From Roseovarius dicentrarchi (GTDB lineage: Bacteria; Pseudomonadota; Alphaproteobacteria; Rhodobacterales; Rhodobacteraceae), in contig NZ_QNQP01000004.1 in assembly GCF_003316635.1 (NCBI RefSeq), positions 62,001-126,000 on the forward strand: a stretch of DNA of 64,000 bases. Direction: 5' to 3'. Positions within the stretch are counted from its first letter, which is position 1. Each line of letters begins with the position of its first letter. Under the pieces are notes generated by a model. The model saw nothing but the letters and a program-made list of their open reading frames with translations, was not told the DNA's origin and ran no database searches. This document shows positions 8,210 to 16,740 of the stretch, in pieces. The position numbers and the translations under genes are program-made.

Positions 8210-11074
8210 ATGGCCGAACAGCCACGGATCCTTGCGGTCTTGGGACCGACGAACACAGGCAAGACGCATTACGCGATCGAGCGTATGCTGGGCTATCCGA
8301 CCGGCGTGATCGGCCTGCCGCTGCGCCTGCTGGCGCGCGAGGTTTATGACAAGATCGTGCTGGCGCGCGGCCCGTCCGTGGTGGCGCTGGTCACCGGGGA
8401 GGAGCGGATTGTGCCGCCCCGCGTCAAATACTGGGTCTGCACGGTCGAGGCGATGCCCGAGGGGATCGGCGCCGATTTCGTCGCCATTGACGAAATCCAG
8501 CTCTGCGCCGATCCGGAGCGCGGCCATGTCTTCACCGACCGCCTGCTGAGGATGCGCGGCCTGCGCGAGACGCAGTTTTTGGGCGCGGCCACCATGCGCA
8601 ACGCGATTGCCGCGCTGGTGCCCGAGGCAGAGTTCATCACGCGGCAGCGTATGTCGCAGCTCACCTATTCAGGTTCGAAAAAGATAAGCCGCATGCCGGA
8701 ACGCAGTGCGATTGTCGGGTTTTCGGTTGATAATGTCTATGCCATCGCCGAGCTTTTGCGCCGTCAAAAGGGCGGCGCGGCGGTGGTCATGGGCGCGCTC
8801 AGCCCGCGCACGCGCAATGCGCAGGTGGATCTGTATCAAAACGGTGACGTTGATTATCTGGTGGCGACAGATGCCATCGGCATGGGGCTGAACCTGGATA
8901 TTGACCACGTCGCATTCTCGTCGCTGACCAAATTCGACGGGCGCCGCATGCGCGATCTGATGCCGAACGAGCTGGCACAGATCGCCGGCCGCGCGGGCAG
9001 GGGCATGAGCAACGGCACCTTCGGCGTCACCGGCGAGGCGCCGGATCTGCCTCTGGACGTGGCCGAGGCGATCATGGAGCATCGCTTTGCCCCCATCCGA
9101 AAGCTTGAGTGGCGAAATGCCGCGCTGCGCACGGGCACGATCGGCGCGCTGATAAATTCGCTGGAGCAAAAGCCGCAGAACGATCTGCTGACGCGTGTGC
9201 GCGATGGCGATGACCTGACCGCCTTGCGCAGTCTGGCCGAGGCGCCGGAAATCAAGATGCGCGCAACCAACGGTAACGCGGTGAAATTGCTGTGGGATGT
9301 GTGCCGCATCCCCGACTTTCGCGGCATCAGCCGGGGCGAACATGCCAGCCTGCTGGAGACGATATTTTGCGATCTGCATGAATTTGGCCGCATCCCAGAT
9401 GACTGGCTGGCCGGACAAATCAAGCGTATTGATCGAACCGATGGTGACATTGATACGTTATCTAAACGTCTGGCGTTTATTCGCACATGGACATACGTCG
9501 CCCAGCGAAAAGGCTGGGTGGATGACGAAACGCATTGGCGCGGGGCAACGCGCGCTGTAGAAGACCGATTGTCGGACGCGCTGCATGGGGCGTTGACTCA
9601 AAGATTTGTGGATCGGCGCACATCCGTGCTGTTGCGCCGGCTCAAGCAGAAGGAAGCCATTGTGGCAGAGGTTAACGATACTGGTGAAGTAACGGTCGAA
9701 GGCGAATTTGTCGGCCGCTTGGATGGGTTCCGTTTTGTTCAGGACAAGACGGCCAGCGGGGCGGAGGCGAAGATGCTGAGCCAGGCCAGCGTCTCGGCGC
9801 TGGCACCGCATTTCAATCTGCGCGCGGACCGTTTTTATAACGCCCCCGATACCGAGATTGATTTTACCGAGCAGGGCGGCCTGATGTGGGGCAAGGATGC
9901 GGTCGGCAAGCTGACCCCCGGCTCTGATCCGCTCAAACCCGGTATCAAGGTGTTTGTTGACGATGTGGCCGGCCCTGACGTGACCCAAAAGGTCGAGCGC
10001 CGCCTGCAACATTTCATCGACCGCAAGATCGCCACCCTGTTCGAGCCGCTGCTGAATATCGGCCGGGACGAAACGCTGACAGGCCTCGCGCGGGGCTTTG
10101 GCTTCCGCATGACCGAGGGCTTGGGCATCATCCCGCGCGGCGAAGTCGCCGACGAGGTAAAGTCGCTGGAGCAGGACGCGCGCGGCGCGCTGCGCAAGCA
10201 TGGCGTGCGCTTTGGCCAGTTTACCGTCTTCATGCCCTTGCTGCTGAAACCGGCACCAACGCGGCTGCGTCTGGTGCTGTGGGCGCTGGCGAATGGCATG
10301 GATGATTTCCCCGAGGCGCCGCCCCCCGGTCTGGTCACGGTTCCCGCCACGCGGATGCCGCAGGGCTATTATACGATGGCCGGTTACCGCGCCGCCGGCG
10401 CCCGCGCAATCCGTATCGATATGCTGGAACGTCTGGCCGACATGCTGCGCGCCGAGGACAGCCGCGGCGGGTTCGAGGCCAAGGCCGACATGCTGTCGAT
10501 CACCGGCATGACGCTGGAGCAGTTTGCAGATCTGATGACCGGCCTTGGCTACAAGGCCGAGCGCGGGGAGCGGCCCAAGGTCAAGGCCGTCGACAAGATC
10601 ATGGACGACGTGCCGGGTGTCGAGCCTGAACCCGAAACCGCTCAGGACGTAGTCGAGCAGATCGAAGCCGAGGGCATCGCGCCAATCGCCGAAACGCCCG
10701 AAGACGCGGCCGAGGTTGCCGCCGAAATCCCCGAGATGAGCGAGACCGAGGTCGCGCCGGGCACCCCCGCCGATCCCATCGCGCCCGAGGCCGAGGCGGA
10801 GGTGTTCTACGTCTTCACGTGGGCGGGCCGTCCCCGCCGCAATGCCGCCCCCGAGGGCCGGGATGACAAGCCCCGCGCGCGCGGCAAACCGCAGGGCGGC
10901 AAGGACCGCAGCGGCAAACCCAAGGGCGGCAAACCGCAGGGCGGCAAGCCGCGCAGTGGTGGCAAGCCTGATACGGCCAAGAGCCACAGCGCAGGGCCTG
11001 CCCCCAAGAAGGACCGGATCGACCCGGACAATCCCTTTGCCGCAGCCCTCATGGGCCTCAAGAGCGGCAAGTGA
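8210..11074 (+). CDS. SUV3-like (MgpS-type) RNA/DNA helicase with low-complexity basic tail
   Basis: Superfamily 2 helicase of the SUV3/MgpS type found throughout alphaproteobacteria. 954 residues. Walker A GPTNTGKT at 12-19, Walker B as DEIQ at 94-97, a motif Ia-like LPLRLLAREVY, and C-terminal core motifs TDAIGMGLNLDI and QIAGRAGRG. After the core come helical domains to about residue 780, then an acidic Ala/Glu/Pro linker and a basic tail with repeated GGKPQGGK-type units that probably contacts RNA. Mitochondrial SUV3 unwinds RNA for decay; a matching RNA role here is inference. The ribosome site AGGAG is nine bases before the ATG. Its stop overlaps the start of the S4-domain gene (GTGA), showing coupling. 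Confidence 0.93.
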   Translation: MAEQPRILAVLGPTNTGKTHYAIERMLGYPTGVIGLPLRLLAREVYDKIVLARGPSVVALVTGEERIVPPRVKYWVCTVEAMPEGIGADFVAIDEIQLCADPERGHVFTDRLLRMRGLRETQFLGAATMRNAIAALVPEAEFITRQRMSQLTYSGSKKISRMPERSAIVGFSVDNVYAIAELLRRQKGGAAVVMGALSPRTRNAQVDLYQNGDVDYLVATDAIGMGLNLDIDHVAFSSLTKFDGRRMRDLMPNELAQIAGRAGRGMSNGTFGVTGEAPDLPLDVAEAIMEHRFAPIRKLEWRNAALRTGTIGALINSLEQKPQNDLLTRVRDGDDLTALRSLAEAPEIKMRATNGNAVKLLWDVCRIPDFRGISRGEHASLLETIFCDLHEFGRIPDDWLAGQIKRIDRTDGDIDTLSKRLAFIRTWTYVAQRKGWVDDETHWRGATRAVEDRLSDALHGALTQRFVDRRTSVLLRRLKQKEAIVAEVNDTGEVTVEGEFVGRLDGFRFVQDKTASGAEAKMLSQASVSALAPHFNLRADRFYNAPDTEIDFTEQGGLMWGKDAVGKLTPGSDPLKPGIKVFVDDVAGPDVTQKVERRLQHFIDRKIATLFEPLLNIGRDETLTGLARGFGFRMTEGLGIIPRGEVADEVKSLEQDARGALRKHGVRFGQFTVFMPLLLKPAPTRLRLVLWALANGMDDFPEAPPPGLVTVPATRMPQGYYTMAGYRAAGARAIRIDMLERLADMLRAEDSRGGFEAKADMLSITGMTLEQFADLMTGLGYKAERGERPKVKAVDKIMDDVPGVEPEPETAQDVVEQIEAEGIAPIAETPEDAAEVAAEIPEMSETEVAPGTPADPIAPEAEAEVFYVFTWAGRPRRNAAPEGRDDKPRARGKPQGGKDRSGKPKGGKPQGGKPRSGGKPDTAKSHSAGPAPKKDRIDPDNPFAAALMGLKSGK

Positions 11075-11478
11075 AGCCTGCGCCGCAATCCACTGTCGAG
11101 GCAGAGAAAATCCGCCTCGACAAGTGGCTTTGGCAGGCGCGGTTCTTCAAGACGCGCGGCATCGCGGCAGCTGTCGTAAAGGGTGGCCACCTGCGTGTGA
11201 ATGGCAATCGCGCGGGCAAGGCGTCGCAGCTGGTGCGCCCCGGCGATGTTCTGACCTTCCCTCAGGCCAAGGTGGTGCGCGTCATCTGTATCACCGCTAT
11301 CGGCACCAGACGCGGCCCGGCGCCCGAGGCGCAGGCGCTGTATGACGATCTGACCCCGCCGCCCCCGCCACAAAGCGAAACGATTGTTTCACAAAATCCG
11401 CGTTTCGAGGGAAAAGGGCGCCCCACCAAAAGAGACCGGCGCAAACTGGACCAGAATGCCGCCGAGGCGCTTGAATGA
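11071..11478 (+). CDS. S4-domain RNA-binding protein (Hsp15-like)
   Basis: 135 residues. The S4 RNA-binding fold occupies about residues 12-60: [16 protein letters not shown], then [24 protein letters not shown]. Hsp15 (HslR) binds stalled 50S subunits carrying nascent chain; the same role is likely but not proven. The C-terminus is proline-rich then basic ([15 protein letters not shown]), typical of alphaproteobacterial versions. GTG start overlapping the helicase stop by four bases implies co-translation, which supports a shared RNA-related function with the helicase. Confidence 0.88.
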   Translation: MKPAPQSTVEAEKIRLDKWLWQARFFKTRGIAAAVVKGGHLRVNGNRAGKASQLVRPGDVLTFPQAKVVRVICITAIGTRRGPAPEAQALYDDLTPPPPPQSETIVSQNPRFEGKGRPTKRDRRKLDQNAAEALE

Positions 11479-11524
11479 TCGGGTGGCGTGGATTAAGTCA
11501 CGGGCATCCATTCAGGGGGCCGAC

Positions 11525-11863
11525 ATGACCTATATCGTCACCGATAACTGCATCGCCTGCAAATATACCGACTGCGTAGAGGTCTGCCCCGTCGATTGCT
11601 TCTATGAAGGCGAAAACATGCTGGTCATCCACCCGGATGAGTGCATCGACTGCGGCGTTTGCGAGCCTGAATGCCCCGCCGACGCGATCCGCCCCGATAC
11701 CGAGCCGGACATGGAGGGCTGGGTCGAATTCAACCGCAAATACTCCGAAATGTGGCCGGTGATCGTCACCAAGAAAGACGAGTTGCCCGAGGCGCAGGAG
11801 CGTGACGGCGAAACCGGCAAGTTGGAGAAATACTTCTCCGAGGCTCCCGGCGAAGGCGATTGA
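11525..11863 (+). CDS. fdxA: Ferredoxin FdxA (3Fe-4S plus 4Fe-4S)
   Basis: 112-residue low-potential electron carrier. Cysteines in the first cluster region are at positions 9, 12, 17 and 21 ([14 protein letters not shown]), where C12 is the extra cysteine seen in seven-iron ferredoxins; the second region is [12 protein letters not shown]. The C-terminal extension [19 protein letters not shown] is characteristic of the alphaproteobacterial FdxA family. Start ATG follows a GGGGG ribosome site; an upstream in-frame ATG would add unrelated residues. It lies 46 bases after the S4-domain gene and ahead of carD, a conserved neighbourhood. Confidence 0.95.
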   Translation: MTYIVTDNCIACKYTDCVEVCPVDCFYEGENMLVIHPDECIDCGVCEPECPADAIRPDTEPDMEGWVEFNRKYSEMWPVIVTKKDELPEAQERDGETGKLEKYFSEAPGEGD

Positions 11864-12173
11864 TCCATGCCAGCGGCACCGTGATTCGCGCAGGATCGCG
11901 CAAGTATGTTGACCGGTAAACGCTGCGCGATCCCCATATTTCATTGGCAAACGCGTGGAGTGTCCGGCTGATAACAGACAGACTTCCGCCAAGGCGAATT
12001 TTATGGTATGATGTTCGGGAATGTAACGCCATGCCCGATATCCATTGCCCCTGCTACAGCTCGGGTGATCGTTTTTGTGTCAGTACATTGATCCTCGTTG
12101 CTGTCGGCGTTGTGCCGGGGCGATCTATTTGTGTTCGCACCACTCGGACGTGGCCGGAAAAAGGAAAACCCAG
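11864..12173 (+). other. Intergenic region between fdxA and carD with an inverted repeat
   Basis: 310 bases without a supported gene. GGATCGCGCA at 11893-11902 pairs perfectly with TGCGCGATCC at 11924-11933 across a 21-base loop and may be a transcription terminator for fdxA, although no T-run follows. A TATGAT hexamer at about 12012 could be a carD -10 element, but no convincing -35 was seen. The rest, up to the carD ribosome site AAGGA, shows nothing recognisable. Confidence 0.5.
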
Positions 12174-12683
12174 ATGAGCAAGTCCAGAAAGCCCGATTTT
12201 AGCCCCAATGATTTCGTCGTCTACCCCGCGCATGGCGTCGGCAAGATCGTCTCGATCGAAAGCCAGGAGATCGCCGGGATCGAATTGGAGCTGTTCGTCA
12301 TTTCCTTTGAAAAGGACAAGATGACGCTGCGCGTGCCCACCAACAAGGCTGCCGAGATTGGCATGCGGTCGCTGTCCAGCCCCGACACCATTTCCAAGGC
12401 GATGACCACGCTCAAAGGCAAGGCCAAGGCCAAAAAGGCGATGTGGTCGCGTCGCGCGCAGGAATACGAGCAAAAGATCAACTCGGGCGATCTGATCGCC
12501 ATCGCGGAGGTCGTCCGCGACCTGCACCGCACCGACGACCAGCGCGAGCAGAGCTATTCCGAGCGCCAGCTATACGAGGCCGCGCTGGAGCGTCTGACGC
12601 GCGAAGTGGCCGCAGTCAGCGGCGACGACGAGGTGCAGGCCGCCAAGCAGGTCGGCGATGTGCTGATTTCACGCGCCGCGTAA
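12174..12683 (+). CDS. CarD family transcription regulator (CdnL-like)
   Basis: 169-residue RNA-polymerase-binding protein. The N-terminal Tudor-like RNAP interaction domain begins NDFVVYPAHGVGKI and includes IELELFVISFEKDKMTLRVP; the C-terminal part is helical and basic around KAKAKKAMWSRRAQEYEQKI, where CarD/CdnL inserts at the upstream edge of the promoter bubble. CdnL stabilises open complexes, especially at rRNA and growth promoters in Caulobacter and Rhodobacter. The ATG has AAGGA upstream. Transcribed alone or after fdxA; ends at an inverted repeat. Confidence 0.94.
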   Translation: MSKSRKPDFSPNDFVVYPAHGVGKIVSIESQEIAGIELELFVISFEKDKMTLRVPTNKAAEIGMRSLSSPDTISKAMTTLKGKAKAKKAMWSRRAQEYEQKINSGDLIAIAEVVRDLHRTDDQREQSYSERQLYEAALERLTREVAAVSGDDEVQAAKQVGDVLISRAA

Positions 12684-12708
12684 TCCGGCGTCAAAATCTG
12701 TGTTTCTC

Positions 12709-12739
12709 AAGGACCGTATCCGAATTGGATGCGGCCCTT
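12709..12739. terminator. Stem-loop between convergent carD and cobS
   Basis: Thirteen-position stem AAGGACCGTATCC / GGATGCGGCCCTT with one mismatch and one G-T pair, loop GAATT. It sits between two convergent genes and so probably ends transcription from one or both sides, but neither strand has a clear T-tract, so intrinsic termination is not certain. Confidence 0.55.
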
Positions 12740-12757
12740 GGCGTTGCCCGCCGGCGT

Positions 12758-13513
12758 TCAGGCGATAATCGACAGAAGCACGGCGATCTCGGTGATCTGC
12801 TGGGCAGCGCCCAGAATATCGCCGGTCTGGCCGCCGATTTTGCGCCGGGCAACCCATCCGATGGTGATTGCCGCCAGCAGGGCGCAGATCATCGCGCCCA
12901 CGCCTGACCAGCCGGTGCAAAGGATCGCGATCACCCCAGCGATGCCTGCTGCGGCCCAGGCAATGCGCCAGTCAGGACGCCCGACGCCCTGCGACAAACC
13001 GGCGCTGCGCGCGTTTGGCAATGCGCGCATCAGCACCGGCATGACGGTCCGCGACAGGGCGCCCGCCGCAATCAGCGCGGCCAGCGCGCCCATGCCGCCT
13101 TGCTCAAGCAGCCACCACAGCGCGGCCCAGCGGGCCGCGACCGACAGCATCAGCGCCAAGGTTCCGTAGGTGCCGATCTGGCTGTCCTTCATGATCTCAA
13201 GCCGCCGGGCGCGCGTCCAGCCGCCCCACAGCCCATCGACAGTGTCGGCCAGACCGTCCTCGTGCATCGCGCCGGTCAGAATGATCTGCGCGCTGAGTGC
13301 GATCAGCGCCGCCAGTGCGGCAGGCAGGCCGAACCATTGCGCCACCAAGCCCGCGATCCCGGCGATTAGCCCGATTGCCAGACCCACCAGCGGATAGGCC
13401 CACGCCGCAGGTGCGCCACGCGGCGCGGTATCGCCTATGGGCAGCCGGGTCAGCAGGCCAAACGCGGCGCGAATGTCGGCCAGGTGTGCGTCAAAAAGGG
13501 GGCTGTCGCGCAT
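12758..13513 (-). CDS. cobS: Adenosylcobinamide-GDP ribazoletransferase
   Basis: Membrane enzyme that joins adenosylcobinamide-GDP with alpha-ribazole(-phosphate) at the end of cobalamin synthesis. 251 residues with several hydrophobic helices. The family signature [18 protein letters not shown] is followed by [15 protein letters not shown]. The ATG at 13513 is preceded by AAAAGG; an upstream TTG is less likely. It is divergent from cobT, its pathway neighbour, across 83 bases. No cobalamin riboswitch fits in that gap. Confidence 0.95.
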   Translation of the reverse strand: MRDSPLFDAHLADIRAAFGLLTRLPIGDTAPRGAPAAWAYPLVGLAIGLIAGIAGLVAQWFGLPAALAALIALSAQIILTGAMHEDGLADTVDGLWGGWTRARRLEIMKDSQIGTYGTLALMLSVAARWAALWWLLEQGGMGALAALIAAGALSRTVMPVLMRALPNARSAGLSQGVGRPDWRIAWAAAGIAGVIAILCTGWSGVGAMICALLAAITIGWVARRKIGGQTGDILGAAQQITEIAVLLSIIA

Positions 13514-13596
13514 GGGGATGGACCTTTTCAAGGGTGCGGCCGGGATGTATCCCCGGCATATACCGCTGGACGGATCATTTGCAAACGGGGGCCGGT

Positions 13597-14613
13597 ATGG
13601 CGCAGACTTTCAACACTCTGGCCGAGTTCAGCGCGCGGCTTGAAACCTGTCCGGCGCCCGATGCGGCGGCGCAGGCAGCCGCGCGGTTGCGGGATGCGGC
13701 ATTGACCAAGCCGCCCGGCGCGCTGGGCCGGTTGGAGCAGATTGCCGAGTGGTATTGCGGTTGGCGCGGGAACGAACGGGCGCAGGTATCCGCGCCGCAG
13801 GTGATTATCTTTGCCGGAAACCACGGCGTTGCGGCGCAGGGCGTCTCTGCCTTCCCCGCCGAGGTGACCGCGCAGATGGTGGCGAATTTCCGCAGTGGCG
13901 GCGCGGCGGTCAATCAGCTGGCCCGGCAGTTTGGCGCGCGTATGGATGTGCATGCGCTGGAACTGGACCGCCCCACCCACGATTTCACGCAAGGGCCCGC
14001 GATGGACGCGCCCGATTTTCTGGCGGCGCTTGGCGCCGGGTGGAACGCGGTTGATCCAGGGTCGGATCTGCTGGTGGTGGGCGAGATGGGAATTGGAAAT
14101 ACCACCTGCGCGTCGGCCATCGCGCTTGGCCTGTGGGGCGGGACGGCGCCGGACTGGACCGGGTGCGGCACCGGCGTCGATGCGCGCGGGCTGGAGGCAA
14201 AGGCCCGCGTCGTGGCTGCCGGCGTGCGCCGCCATGCGGATAGTCTGCACAGCCCGCTGGACGTGCTGCGCTGTCTGGGTGGCCGCGAACTGGCCGCGAT
14301 GGCGGGGGCGATCCTGCGCGCGCGGCACCTGTCCGTGCCGGTGATCCTGGACGGGTTCATCTGCACCATGGCCGCGGCCTGCCTTGAGCAGGCGCATCCC
14401 GGCGCGCTGGATCATTGCATCGCGGGCCATGTCAGCGCCGAGCCGGGGCATGAAAGGGCGCTGGCCCAGCTGGGCAAGGCGCCGCTGTTGGCGCTGGGGA
14501 TGCGTCTGGGCGAGGGGTCGGGCGCCGCGCTGGCCTTGGGCATCGTGCAGGGCGCGCTGGCCTGTCACAGCGGCATGGCCACCTTTGACGAGGCGGGGAT
14601 CGCAGGCGCCTGA
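13597..14613 (+). CDS. cobT: Nicotinate-nucleotide--dimethylbenzimidazole phosphoribosyltransferase
   Basis: Cytoplasmic enzyme that activates the lower ligand of cobalamin as alpha-ribazole phosphate. 338 residues. Recognised by PPGALGRLE near the N-terminus, [42 protein letters not shown] and the C-terminal [11 protein letters not shown], where E306 is the expected catalytic base. Start ATG follows GGGGG; the long open frame upstream overlaps cobS and is not used. The stop codon lies inside the left arm of a terminator hairpin. Confidence 0.96.
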   Translation: MAQTFNTLAEFSARLETCPAPDAAAQAAARLRDAALTKPPGALGRLEQIAEWYCGWRGNERAQVSAPQVIIFAGNHGVAAQGVSAFPAEVTAQMVANFRSGGAAVNQLARQFGARMDVHALELDRPTHDFTQGPAMDAPDFLAALGAGWNAVDPGSDLLVVGEMGIGNTTCASAIALGLWGGTAPDWTGCGTGVDARGLEAKARVVAAGVRRHADSLHSPLDVLRCLGGRELAAMAGAILRARHLSVPVILDGFICTMAAACLEQAHPGALDHCIAGHVSAEPGHERALAQLGKAPLLALGMRLGEGSGAALALGIVQGALACHSGMATFDEAGIAGA

Positions 14614-14636
14614 CGGCGCCGGTCAGGCGCTTTTGC
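14606..14636 (+). terminator. Intrinsic terminator of cobT, overlapping both convergent stop codons
   Basis: Stem GCGCCTGAC / GTCAGGCGC with loop GGCGCCG, followed by TTTT. The cobT stop TGA is in the left arm and the stop of the convergent antiporter gene is in the right arm. Confidence 0.8.
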
Positions 14637-16530
14637 GGTCGGTATCCGTGTCGCTGGATTCCTCCAGTTGCGACAGAAGCATGGTCTGCAATTCCGCCTC
14701 CAGCTCGCGGGCGCGGGCGATATATTCCTGATTTTCGACCGTCGGCTTTTCCGGATCCCACAGCGCCGCCAGTTCGCGCACCGAATGGCGGTCATGCCTG
14801 TAAAAGGTTTTCATCAGCTCGGACGCCTCGAATTCGCTGACCCCCATGTTTTCCAGCACATACCGGCCGGCGCGCAGGGACGAATCGAACATTTCGCGCA
14901 CGATGTCATTGGCGCCTGCCTGAAACAGCCGGAACACTTGCGTGCGATCGCGTGCGCGGGCGATGATGTGCAGATCGGGCCGCTCGCGCCGGGCAAACGT
15001 CACCAGCCGCACGGCGGCATCGGGATCATCCAGCGCCGCCACCAGCACCTTGGCATCCTTGAGGCCCGCCGCGTGCAGCATTTCGGGCCGGGTCGGATCG
15101 CCAAAGAACCCCTTGACGCCAAACCGGCGCATTCGCTGGATCGCGGCCAGATTGTGGTCCAGAACCACCGTCTCATAGCCCGAGGACCGCACCAGCCGGT
15201 TGACGATCTGGCCAAAACGGCCGATGCCGACGATGATGATGCCGGCCTGCTGGTCCACGTCATCATGGGCCAGCGGCTCGTCCGCCTCCTCCATTCGTTT
15301 GGACAGCGCATCGTATAGGATGAACAGCAGCGGTGTGATCAGCATCGACATTGCCACGATCAACAGCAACATTTCGGTCATGTCGCCGGGCACGACATTT
15401 TGTTGGCCGGAAAAGGAAATCAGGACAAAGCCGAATTCGCCGGCCTGCGCCAGCGACAGTGTAAACAGCCACAGATCGCGGCCCCGCAGGCTGAAAATCC
15501 GGCCCAAGACATAAAGCACCACGCCCTTGAGGAAGATCACCGCCAGCGCCAGACCCAGCACCAGAAACGGCTGCCCGAACAGCAGGCCAAAATTGATGCC
15601 GGCGCCCACCGTGATGAAAAACAGGCCCAGCAGCAGGCCCTTGAACGGCTCGATATCCGATTCCAGCTCGTGCCGGAATTCACTGTTGGCCAGAACCACA
15701 CCGGCCAGAAACGCGCCCAAGGCGGGCGAGAGGCCGACCAGATACATGATGAAGCTGATGCCGCAGACGATCAGCAGCGCCAGCGCCGTGTACATCTCGC
15801 GCAGGCGGGCGACGTGAATATAGCGAAAGACGGGCCGCGTCAGGTAGATACCGGTCAGGATGATACCGCCAACGGCGGCCAGCGTGACCAGCGTCACACC
15901 CCAGCCGGGCAGGCCCGCGACCAGTGACATGTTGTCTGCGCTATGCGCCACGGCGCTGTCAATCAGGCCCGTGTCGTCATGATCTGTCGCCTCGCTCACG
16001 CGGCTGCGCAGGCTGCCGGGCATGGCCAGCAGTGGCAGCAGCGCCAGCATCGGGATCACCGCGATGTCCTGTGTCAGCAGCACCGAAAAGGCCGAGCGTC
16101 CGCCCTTGGTCTGCATCAGGCCCTTTTCGGACAGGGTTTGCAGCACGATGGCCGTTGATGACAGCGCAAAGATCAGGCCCACGGCCAGGCTGACGCTCCA
16201 TTCATGGCCCATGGCCATGACGCCGCCCATGATGACCAGCGTGGTCAGTACCACCTGCATCCCGCCCAGCCCCAGCAGGCGGTGGCGCATATCCCACAGC
16301 GCGCGCGGCTCCAGCTCCAGCCCGATGAGGAACAGCATCATCACCACGCCGAATTCGGCAAAATGCTGCAAATCGGCGGTTTCCTGTCCGACCAGCCCCA
16401 GCGCCGGGCCGATCATGATACCCGCCATCAGGTAGCCCAGAACCGACCCCAGCCCCAGCCGCGCGGCAATGGGCACCGCGATAACCGCAGCGGCAAGGTA
16501 GATCGAGGCCTGATAGAGGAAGCCTTCCAT
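14623..16530 (-). CDS. CPA2 family cation:proton antiporter with RCK/TrkA-N domain (Kef-type)
   Basis: Inner-membrane antiporter, probably K+/H+, of the Kef/YbaL type. 635 residues. The N-terminal 390 or so residues carry about a dozen hydrophobic helices (for example LGYLMAGIMIGPALGL, FALSSTAIVLQTLSEKG and LLTQDIAVIPMLALL, the last containing the conserved Q-D motif). From about residue 430 a Rossmann domain binds nucleotide (VGIGRFGQIVNRLV, then VVLDHN). The start MEGFLYQAS is chosen because it opens directly into the first helix and an AGGAT precedes it; an upstream codon at 16602 lacks support. Confidence 0.92.
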   Translation of the reverse strand: MEGFLYQASIYLAAAVIAVPIAARLGLGSVLGYLMAGIMIGPALGLVGQETADLQHFAEFGVVMMLFLIGLELEPRALWDMRHRLLGLGGMQVVLTTLVIMGGVMAMGHEWSVSLAVGLIFALSSTAIVLQTLSEKGLMQTKGGRSAFSVLLTQDIAVIPMLALLPLLAMPGSLRSRVSEATDHDDTGLIDSAVAHSADNMSLVAGLPGWGVTLVTLAAVGGIILTGIYLTRPVFRYIHVARLREMYTALALLIVCGISFIMYLVGLSPALGAFLAGVVLANSEFRHELESDIEPFKGLLLGLFFITVGAGINFGLLFGQPFLVLGLALAVIFLKGVVLYVLGRIFSLRGRDLWLFTLSLAQAGEFGFVLISFSGQQNVVPGDMTEMLLLIVAMSMLITPLLFILYDALSKRMEEADEPLAHDDVDQQAGIIIVGIGRFGQIVNRLVRSSGYETVVLDHNLAAIQRMRRFGVKGFFGDPTRPEMLHAAGLKDAKVLVAALDDPDAAVRLVTFARRERPDLHIIARARDRTQVFRLFQAGANDIVREMFDSSLRAGRYVLENMGVSEFEASELMKTFYRHDRHSVRELAALWDPEKPTVENQEYIARARELEAELQTMLLSQLEESSDTDTDRKSA

Positions 16531-16740
16531 CGTGGTGGGATCCTTCGTGTCGGCGGGGGCAGGGCAGCCATGGCAGCAGGGAACGGCACCGGGCGGGCGC
16601 AAGTCCCTGATATGTGAGGGTCAAGCATACTGGCAGATCAAAATCTATCAACGCCTGATAACGCGATTATTGGCGTTACGGGCACCCGACACCGATGTTT
16701 TTGTCCAACCACGGTATCAGGCGCTGCGGCGGGTCGCGGT

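Noticed and set aside
10850..10980. Short tandem-like GGCAAACCG repeats
   Set aside because: They encode the basic GGKPQGGK-type tail of the helicase and are coding, not a CRISPR or satellite.
13514..13596. Possible cobalamin riboswitch between cobS and cobT
   Set aside because: The gap is only 83 bases and lacks the conserved B12 box; a riboswitch of about 200 bases does not fit.
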